From: Bicyclus anynana
Lineage: Eukaryota; Arthropoda; Insecta; Lepidoptera; Nymphalidae
Direction: 5' to 3'
Length of the DNA stretch: 64,000 nucleotides
Assembly (NCBI RefSeq): GCF_947172395.1
Contig: NC_069100.1
Span: 9,328,109 to 9,392,108, forward strand
Made by a program: the position numbers and the translations under genes. Each line of letters begins with the position of its first letter. Position 1 is the first letter of the stretch. The notes beneath the pieces were generated by a model. That model ran no database searches and had not been told where the DNA came from. It saw only the letters and a list, made by a program, of their open reading frames with translations. Positions 56,225 through 64,000 of this stretch are shown here, in pieces.

Positions 56225-56382
56225 TATTTGTTTCGTTTATATATACATTAATACAGTCAGCATATTATGAACAATAACTTGCCTTTGTCTCTAAGTAAAC
56301 ACTTGGGCACAAGTTTGTACATCAGATATGGACGCTCCCTAACTCTAAGGCGCTCCACTGACCCAGCAACTTTGATACAACT

Positions 56383-57707
56383 TTTTAACCGACTTCCAAA
56401 AAGGAGGAGGTTCTACGTTCGGCTGTATGTATGTTTTTTTTTTTTTTTTTTTATGTATGTCCAGCGATAATTCCGTCAATTATAGACCGATTTTGAAAAT
56501 TCTTTTTTTGTTTTGTAGGGTTTACTTCCAGGGTGGTCCCATTTTTTTCATGTCAGGATCTGATGATGGCATCCTGGAGAAATTGAGGGGAACTTTCGAA
56601 AGTTGTAGAGACGGCTAGTACGTTTGTTAGTGTTTCCATAAGATATTTTAAACCACTACAACTTTATGAAGGTTTGGAGTTGATCTGATGATGGAGCCGA
56701 AACACAGACGATGGAACTCGTCAAGGATTTACAGCAGTCACCTTTTGTTTGGGCTTGATTAATTTGTATTGATGAGTACTTTCCACCTATATGGGTTGTG
56801 ACTGTATTAAGGGTCTGGTGATGAAGCCGAGGGACAGTGAAGAGAACTCCTCGACGGTTCACAGTAGCTACCTTGTGTTTGGACTTGATAAATTTGTATT
56901 GATGAGAACTTACCACCTAGATAGATTATGACTGTATTAAGGGTCTGATGATGAAGACGAGGGACAGTGAAGAGAACTCCTCGACGGTTCACAGTAGCTA
57001 CCTTGTGTTTGGACTTGATAAATTTGTATTGATGAGAACTTACCACCTAGATGGATTATGACTGTATTAAGGGTCTGATGATGAAGACGAGGGACAGTGA
57101 AGAGAACTCCTCGACGGTTCACAGTAGCTACCTTGTGTTTGGACTTGATAAATTTGTATTGATGAGAACTTTCCACCTAGATGGATTGTGACTGTATTAA
57201 GGGTCTGATGATGAAGACGAGAGACAGTGAAGAGAACTCCTCGACGGTTCACAGTAGCTACCTTGTGTTTGGACTTGATAAATTTGTATTGATGAGAACT
57301 TTCCACCTAGATGGATTGCGACTGTATTAAGGGTCTGGTGGAAGCACAGTGAAGAGATGCTAACACTAAAAATAAAAAAATAAAAATTTTAATAAAAAAA
57401 ATTCAACCGACTTCCAACTCAAAAAATAACTTTAACTAAAAAGCAAAAAATAACATCCTACCTATGTGCTACCTTCTGATCAGTTTGAAGGCGGTGCCAA
57501 GCCAGTGTCGTGTTTTAATTAAAGCTGTTTCTGGAATAATCACAGAAATTTTGTAGTTTAAACGTATTTAATTAAAACATCACTGGCTTGGGACCGCCTT
57601 CAAACTGATCAGAAGGTAGCACATAGGTAGGATGTTATTTTTTGCTTTTTAGTTAAAGTTATTTTTTGAGTTGGAAGTCGGTTGAATTTTTTTTATTAAA
57701 ATTTTTA
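56383..57707 (+). mobile_element. minisatellite + terminal-hairpin element, copy 3
   Basis: The left end TTTTAACCGACTTCCAAAAA is followed by a T run. Five 130-bp units run from about 56681 to 57329, the inner ones almost identical; then a partial unit, then the hairpin (57395 on: TTCAACCGACTTCCAACTCA; right arm ends TGAGTTGGAAGTCGGTTGAA near 57690). Because 130 is not a multiple of three, each - strand frame runs only two units (79 codons) before a stop, so these frames are repeat artefacts. Confidence 0.85.
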
Positions 57708-57832
57708 TTTAAAGTTTTCTTTAATGATTGCAGCAAAAGACCGGTCATGGTTGCCGTGATTTTAAATTAGTGAAGGTAAAACGTAATGAACTGGTATAAA
57801 GTCCATGTGCTAATTTCAGGAATGTTTAACAA

Positions 57833-58108
57833 CTAAAGAGATAACTTTGTCATGCTAGAGATGCTGTTGTTGTAAATATGGTGCAAAATGAGAAATGCAC
57901 ACAGGTTTTGGAAGGTCTCGAACACTCCTAACCTTGACAATATGTAGGGTAAGGTCCCTAAAGAAATAATACTATCATATTGCCGGGATACGCCTTGCGC
58001 TGTAGCTTTTAACGTTTCTTTGCATATTGTCGGCACATTTATGGACTGTTTGCTCAGATATGCCTGCAAATATTCATCGCTTGATGTGCAACAATTAGCA
58101 AATATCAT
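57833..58108 (-). CDS. unrecognised 91-codon frame
   Basis: MIFANCCTSSDEYLQAYLSK ... TLKATAQGVSRQYDSIISLG ... LGVFETFQNLCAFLILHH. The composition is more balanced than most frames here, yet I see no domain, no Kozak context of note and no splice neighbours. It may be chance or a transposon remnant. Confidence 0.15.
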   Translation of the reverse strand: MIFANCCTSSDEYLQAYLSKQSINVPTICKETLKATAQGVSRQYDSIISLGTLPYILSRLGVFETFQNLCAFLILHHIYNNSISSMTKLSL

Positions 58109-58525
58109 TTACTTTTTTCGAGTTACATGAAGTTATAAGAAGCTTATTATTTTCCAACAATTTTTGCACCCGATTTGTCGGTGTGTAGTAAATACGAGTA
58201 TAACATATTTCATGAACATGACGAGACATTAATTGCTGCAATTCTGAAATCAAAATTGCTCCGTCTGTGTATTGCCTGTCGTCGAAAGAGTAAAAATTTC
58301 TGTTTTAGATTATGTACCATATGCCGATGATAATAAAGTGTAAATCGGCTTAAATTGTGTTTGTTGCAGTAAGCGTAAGTGGGTATTGCTCAAACGTGTG
58401 GGTCTGTAGACGGAGTCACGTGCAATATATAGCGTAATTATTATTTTGTTTCCAATAAAAATATTAAAATCCGACGCATGGCGTTTTATTTATATCTCGA
58501 AATTAAAAACATCTTTAGGTTTAGA

Positions 58526-58834
58526 CGGCCTCTGTGGCGCAGTGGTATGCGCGGTGAATTTACAAGACGAAGGTCCTGGGTTCGATCCCCGCTGGACCGA
58601 TTGAGATTTTCTTAATTTGTCCAGGTCTGGCTGGTGGGAGGCTTCGACCGTGGCTAGTTACCACCCTACCAACAAAGACGTACCGCCAAGTGATTTAGCG
58701 TTCTGGTACGATGTCGTGTAGAAACCGAAAGGAGTGTGGATTTTATCCTACTCCTAACAAGTTAGCCCGCTTCCATCTTAGATTGCATCATCACTTACCA
58801 TCAGGTGAGATTGTAGTCAAGGGCTAATTTTATC
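58526..58834 (+). mobile_element. SINE-A, full length
   Basis: Head CGGCCTCTGTGGCGCAGTGG, B box GGTCCTGGGTTCGATCCCCG, body through ACGTACCGCCAAGTGATTTA and CATCACTTACCATCAGGTGA, end TAGTCAAGGGCTAATTTTATC. No clear poly-A remains. Confidence 0.85.
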
Positions 58835-60984
58835 TAAAGAACTCGCAGCGTGTTGCTACATAATCAGATTTATGAAGTTTCCGCTATGTTCACACTGGCT
58901 GTTTAGAAACTCAAATGGCCGCAACTACTCTATAATCTATGGCATCTATGACCGCTGCATTTTTTAAAATAAGTTTCACAGCTGACAGCAGTTCTATTTT
59001 TAAAGTTCATTCCGGCCCTTAGGTGGAAAGTCATTTGTATGAGTTATTCCCTCCCTATGGAGGGAAGCAGCATTTTCCACCCAATACTCGGAACAAAACA
59101 ATATTACTTTCCGAGTATGAGAAATAAAAATAAATTTTACTGGTTACTACAGTCGTGTGGTCAAAGAGGGTCAAAGGCACATTGTTTATCTATGTACCTC
59201 AACTATGTTTATAACGTTTTCCTTTGGCTCGCTTCACTGTAGGTATGCCGCGGACCTAAAAAGGAAAATATGAAAATAAAACAACACAAGCTAACAACAT
59301 TACCATATATTTAGGTTATACAGGTTCACAATCAGCAACAACAGGGAGTAATAATTTGGCTAACGCGTCGTAAAGACAATCGAAACATGATATAAGTACG
59401 CCGCATCTACGCTAACACACAACATACAGTAAAAATATCCCTTATTTTTAAGCAAAAGCATTAAACCTTTATTCACTCAATACAACATCATAAAATAATT
59501 GGGTTGCCATGTTAAAATTCGGCTACCATAATGAATAATTCCCACCAATAAATTAGTTTTTATAGCTCCAATATACCTACAACTTAAAAGAAATTGGGAA
59601 CTTTTGTGCCCATGGGCAGTTTTCACGTATCTCGCGCGGGAGGCGCCACAATATAGGGATTTGCGGAGTAGGGCGTTACACAGTCGAGTCGATAACAGGA
59701 CAAATTGACATAATGAGACCTTAAAAATATACAAATACCTACCCACCTGCCAAAATTCATAATAAAAGTCTACCTACTTGTTGCCTATGCCTTGCCTATA
59801 CAAATAATATTGATTGGTAGGTATATATATTCTTTATTTTAAAGTTTTAAAGACAGTATAATTTTAAGACCAATATTATTATTATAATTTAGGAAGGCTG
59901 TGTTTGTTGAAGAGTAGATAGTAGACAGACAGACAGACAGAGTTTTCAAGCATGAAAACAATTCATAAGTCTCTTGATATGATCTTTTTCAATGATATCC
60001 TATACAATGGTGGGTCAAAATATAGTAGCTCTTTCCTTCGTCATTGGGTAAAAGATTTAATCTTTGTCTTTGTGGCAGGTAGGTTTAAATTGAACCATTT
60101 TACATTATGAAATTTTTATGAAACATTCACGCACAATGCATATGCATCTAAAATTTTCAAATAAGGGATATTTTTCATTATTTTATACATGAGAATTTTT
60201 TAACAAACTTGGAAGACATTTTGGAAGATTTTGTCTTATTATATTGACATTGACAATAAATATTTTATGACATTTTATATAACTAAAGCTTGAAGCTTTT
60301 GATACCCATATATCTACCTTAGAATATATTATATATTTAAATAACTACACATAATAAAATATAAAAAGGAAAAAATACAATTGATTCATAATTTCACAAT
60401 GATTATCAACGCTGGTTAAAAATTTATAAGGTTTGAAAAATCTATTGATCTATCCTGAGAAGATAATAGGTAGGTAAGTATCTACGCTCTGTTTAGATAC
60501 ATGCACGAGTTTTCGAATCTTTCTAATTATAAAGTCTACTTATTTACATGTTAATGTTTAATTTGACAGACAGTTTTCATTAAAATCTTAGCGAATAAAC
60601 TTATAGTTTATTCGCATAACTATTTATTACAACATAAGGTTATCGTCCTAAACGCCATAATGTGAAAATCGGGATGGCGTCGATTTAAAAACTAAAAATA
60701 TCACTAATCTACATTTTATTATTGTCATCGTCACAAGATTTTCGTATATTTACACATATTACCGTTAGAATAACTACTTTAATCCTAGTAATAATTATCT
60801 CTAATTATGTAAAAAAATCGAAGTAATAAAAATTAAAAAATAAGCAAAAGAGTGGCAAAAGATAGATATTGTATATTACTGGCTGTTTTTTCTAAAAAAG
60901 CAGAACATTTAATATTATGATTTTTAAATGTATTTATTTGTTCACTAAGTAATACTTTTGCGCTTGAGTGGGGGTAGACCCATA
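58835..60984. other. intergenic or Gad1-like 3' flank, no gene seen
   Basis: AT-rich. Frames at 59039-59242 (+) and 59477-59746 (-, 89 codons) show no family. An AGACAGACAGACAGAG run lies at 59924-59941. Confidence 0.35.
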
Positions 60985-61060
60985 TTTTTAACCGACTTCC
61001 AAAAAGGAGGAGGTTCTACGTTCGGCTGTATGTATGTTTTTTTTTTTTTTTTTTTTTTAA
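60985..61060 (+). mobile_element. truncated left end of minisatellite/hairpin element
   Basis: TTTTTAACCGACTTCCAAAA, GGAGGAGGTTCTACGTTCGG, CTGTATGTATG and a ~21-base T run; the rest of the element is absent. Confidence 0.75.
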
Positions 61061-62734
61061 ACCAATATTCATACTGCGGCTAGCGTATCGTGGTAGATAA
61101 TCAATTAGTTTAGGAATTTGATAGCCACACAGCCCACATTTTTTGTAAAATAAAATATATAATCGTAATAATTATGCATACGAGTATGTCTATATCAAAA
61201 TCATAATTAGTGACTAAACCTACTTAAAATGAATAAATTGTACCAATCAAATGAACACGAATTGTTGTAACTTGATTATAGTTTAAAGTTTCAGCATAAA
61301 CCTAATCTTACCTATATCCAAAAAAAAACAAATTACCATAATATGTGAAAAGAAAAAGAAAAGATCGAGTTATTTTGTACGCGCCAAACATTTTCAAAAT
61401 ATTAAAATATATTATTAATTGGCAAAACGGGAGATATGTTCGTATATAAGTGAATTACATTCCCTAAACCTATATACCTATCTATATTATGATAAAATAT
61501 TTAAGTTACAATGTAACAAGATACCTACCACTTAGATAAATGTTCTCAAAATCTATAAAATACCGATACTGTAAAGGTTTGAAATGTCCCCGAAGTTAAA
61601 AGACTAATTAAAAAGACTGTCACAAAAAATATATTCAACTAACGATACTAAAGCACCAAAAGAAATTTGCAAACTACAAAAAATATCTCCTTGTATATCA
61701 AACGAATAATAAATAGTATTTTTTGGTATTATTAATTACAATATATATCAGTGAGTTATATAGAGTGAGAGACCTATAATATAATAATAAACTTTATACG
61801 TATTCTGAATTTCTACATTACAAACAGACTCACGAACAATTCCAAAAAGTTTATTTTTCATTTTCATTCAGTAGCTACCGAAGTACCTCATCCATTCATA
61901 TCACACTAAACACTATATCATTTATAGCATACGTTTACCTAAATGTATTACCTACTTACATAAATATAATATTTTCATTGTCAATACAATAAGGTGAGAA
62001 ACTTTATTATAATTTTGAAAGATAACAAAAAATAATTATACCTATATATATTTGTAGACGGTCAGATTTATAAACTCTAACAAAATTCAAGAATTATTAA
62101 ATTTTTTATTGTTGTTCAACAACTTATATAATTTATGTTTATAAACAAGTGAAGTAGATTTCGTAAGTATTTTTAACATGTTAAATATGTCTGGACCAAA
62201 TATATTGAAAACAAACGAATTACATTTATATATTCCAGTAAAGTCTAATAGTAACTACATTTTACAATTAGTTTACATTATACACACATATAAACATGGC
62301 ACTCCTGAAATCACACACAGATATAGTTTAGACGAAAATATATACCCGTACAGAGTTTATTTTAACAATACTTTTACGTTAAATAAATCTTAATTACAAA
62401 CTACACTATCGGAAGACAGATCGATGTTGAGAATTAATCATACGCAAGCATTTCGTTAATTTAAATATATTTATTCTGATGAGTACTCTTCACTAAGATT
62501 TCAAATGATGTTATATATCATCAAATTCACACCTACGAGTACAAACCTAAAATTAGTAACACGTTACTTCAGTAAATAGTGGTACATAATATAATAAATT
62601 ACTTATTCTATATCCTTGTAAATTGGCAATAATAATAATTTGAGCGAATTGTAACAGAATAATGTTAAATTTTACTGAACATTCGACGCTAAATGTTAAA
62701 TAAATCTTACGACGTGTTGAGTGACGTCATAGTT
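61061..62734 (-). other. AT-rich; probably includes the 3' UTR of the Gad1-like gene
   Basis: No coding frame is convincing (the 71-codon + frame at 62178-62393 is Asn/Tyr/Ile-rich by composition). The stop codon of the Gad1-like gene is at 62735-62737 on the - strand, so its 3' UTR lies here; many AATAAA-like words on that strand prevent choosing a poly-A site. Confidence 0.4.
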
Positions 62735-62917
62735 TTAATCCACGATGATGTCGTGTCCGAGGCGGTCAATCTCCGAGAGGAGGAAGTCCACGTCCTTCTC
62801 GGTGACGGCAGCTGAAGAGATGATGTTGCGGAAGAAGTTCGGCCGCCGGTCGTCGGGCTGGTAGCCCACCATGATGGTGCCAGCTTGCATCATGCGGCCT
62901 TTTAGTTTGGCACACAC
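62735..62917 (-). CDS. Gad1: glutamate decarboxylase-like, last coding exon
   Basis: Acceptor ATCCGCAG, then VCAKLKGRMMQAGTIMVGYQ, PDDRRPNFFRNIISSAAVTE, KDVDFLLSEIDRLGHDIIVD and TAA. G-x-MVGYQP, NFFR and the closing DFLL-EI-RLG are the hallmark C-terminal motifs of animal group II PLP decarboxylases of the GAD/CSAD/aspartate decarboxylase type. The PDDRRPNFFR wording fits insect Gad1 best. GAD makes GABA from glutamate with PLP in the cytosol of neurons; the PLP lysine lies in exons outside the window. Phase 0 acceptor, no breaks. Confidence 0.8.
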   Translation of the reverse strand: MCAKLKGRMMQAGTIMVGYQPDDRRPNFFRNIISSAAVTEKDVDFLLSEIDRLGHDIIVD

Positions 62918-62954
62918 CTGCGGATTACATTCAGTAAGTATTACTTATATTATT

Positions 62955-63140
62955 ACTAGCGGATGCCCGCGACTTCGTCCGCTCTTTGACCTCCTAAAAA
63001 CGCTCCTATCGCAAAATCCGTTCTTAGCGGATACCTACTAACTACATGCTACCTTCCTGCCAAATTTCATCTCTACACGTCAAGCGGTTTTTAAGATTTC
63101 GTGATGAATGACCTTTCGCATTTATATATTAAGACTTACT
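62955..63140 (-). mobile_element. Helitron-like element in the last Gad1-like intron
   Basis: On the + strand: CTAGCGGATGCCCGCGACTT, CGCTCTTTGACCTCC, AAAATCCGTTCTTAGCGGAT, CTTCCTGCCAAATTTCATCT, CGCATTTATATATTAAGACT. A close relative of 9372-9517. Confidence 0.7.
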
Positions 63141-63207
63141 TTTTTATTTTACAAACTAAAGACGTATAAACATCTACATATCTATCTTCTATCTATACCT
63201 ACATATT

Positions 63208-63449
63208 ATTATAAAAGATAGTCGTGTTAGTTACAATATTTATAACTCAGGAAATCGGTCCAACCGGACCGATTTCATTGAAAATTGGTGGAAAGGTAGC
63301 TTAGAACCAGGAGACGGACAATGGACATAGGATTAGGGTAGAGTAGGGGTAGGGTAGGCTAGGGGTATGGTTTGGGTAGGCGTAGGGTGGGAGCAGGATA
63401 GGGTGGGAGTAGGGTTTCACTCGAACGAAGTTGCGGATTGTCTGCTAGT
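63208..63449 (+). mobile_element. Helitron-like element with TAGGGGTAGGG array
   Basis: GAAATCGGTCCAACCGGACC in the front part, a TAGGGTAGAGTAGGGGTAGG-type array at about 63334-63415 and an end TTGCGGATTGTCTGCTAG followed by T. Member of the family at 15045 and 24832. Confidence 0.6.
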
Positions 63450-63739
63450 TAAACAAATATTTAGACCAATAATATCCTTCCACTCGAATTAGACGTAAAT
63501 TGGGTAAGCCACGACCTCTCAGTGCTGGGACCGGCCCTATTAAATTTTGAGGCTTGAGCAGTACTGGTAAAGCGAATTATTTGGTTTATCAAAATGAATA
63601 ATTGAAATAAATAATTCGATTTATGCAATCCAACCAACAACGTCTCTTATCAATCACCAGACGTCGAAGTTAAACGTACGTTAAGAGGATTTTCTCAAAT
63701 CAAAATCTTTATTTTTTTCCTGTTGTTTCTATTCCTTAC

Positions 63740-63934
63740 CTTGCCCAGCTTAACCTCCTTGTTCTTGTCATGGGGCAGGCCCCTCAGCTGCTTGGGCAGG
63801 TACCAGAAGCTGACGTTCACCATCTCCGGCTCGAGGATCAGGTAGAACTTGTCGCTCTGCTCCCTGATGCGGCGCACCATATACTCCGTCAGCTCCATCA
63901 GCCTGTCCATGAGACGCTCGAAGCCCGAGGTTCC
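63740..63934 (-). CDS. Gad1: glutamate decarboxylase-like, penultimate coding exon
   Basis: Acceptor CTGTCTTCAG, then GTSGFERLMDRLMELTEYMV, RRIREQSDKFYLILEPEMVN, VSFWYLPKQLRGLPHDKNKE, VKLGK and the donor GTAAGG. It is 65 codons, phase 0 at both ends, so it joins in frame to the exon at 62735-62917 across an 822-bp intron. EPE-VNV-FWY-P--LRG is a conserved block in the C-terminal domain of GAD-type PLP decarboxylases. The aspartate 1-decarboxylase paralogue (black) is the main alternative. The catalytic domain lies beyond the right edge. Confidence 0.8.
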
Positions 63935-64000
63935 CTGAAGACAGGAGATTATGAAAACTTTATATATGTACGTACACTTTCGATTAATGGGTACAAGAAA

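Noticed and set aside
56656..57306. Series of 79-86 codon - strand frames with near-identical sequence (ESSHQYKFIKSKHKVATVN...)
   Set aside because: They are frames through the 130-bp tandem units. The unit is not a multiple of three, so each frame ends after two units, and similar frames occur at 5940-6388 in another copy.

Overview
The window is nuclear DNA from an insect, almost certainly a moth or butterfly (Lepidoptera). It is AT-rich, has genes with very long introns, and is full of repeat families typical of that order: Helitron-like elements ending in CTAG next to a 'CGCGGGCGTCCGCTAGT' motif, two tRNA-derived SINE families, decayed RTE-type LINE 3' ends, and many small inverted-repeat elements. 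There are no bacterial-type operons, rRNA genes or CRISPR arrays. Most long reading frames are chance or lie in repeats; real coding sequence is a few short exons joined by consensus splice sites.

Genes. (1) A DAZAP2-like gene (DAZ-associated protein 2) on the + strand, with six coding exons between 37262 and 49002. I rebuilt it by hand from splice sites and phases, giving about 184 residues with the family's PPPY motif, Tyr/Pro-rich core and the conserved NGFEAGGRF...PPAPPGVPP block. (2) On the - strand, head-to-head with it across a ~0.65 kb shared promoter region, the first coding exon (36532-36616) of an unidentified secreted or membrane protein: a signal peptide ending in a phase-1 GTGAGC donor. 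I could not find its remaining exons in the 36 kb to the left. (3) At the right edge on the - strand, the last two coding exons of a glutamate decarboxylase-type enzyme (Gad1-like), 63740-63934 and 62735-62917. Other small open frames are listed with low confidence.

Layout. 1-36 kb is a repeat-rich desert. It holds RTE relics, SINEs, Helitron-like pieces, a ~2.44 kb foldback element whose arms are tandem ~155 bp units (9822-12265), a near-perfect 162 bp palindrome (20894-21055), a triplicated local segment (17.8-19.6 kb), and two copies of an element combining a 130 bp minisatellite with a terminal hairpin. 36.5-49 kb holds the divergent gene pair; the 8.3 kb first intron of the DAZAP2-like gene has few repeats and contains an antisense acidic open frame. 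49-56 kb is very AT-rich, with hairpins and MITEs, and may include a long 3' UTR. 56.4-61 kb holds a third minisatellite/hairpin element (five 130 bp units) and a full SINE. 62.7-64 kb is the Gad1-like 3' end, whose last intron carries two Helitron-like insertions.

The genes do not form a pathway. The only clear arrangement is the divergent promoter of the DAZAP2-like gene and the signal-peptide gene. All coordinates and homologies come from reading the sequence and from recalled family features; no search was run.
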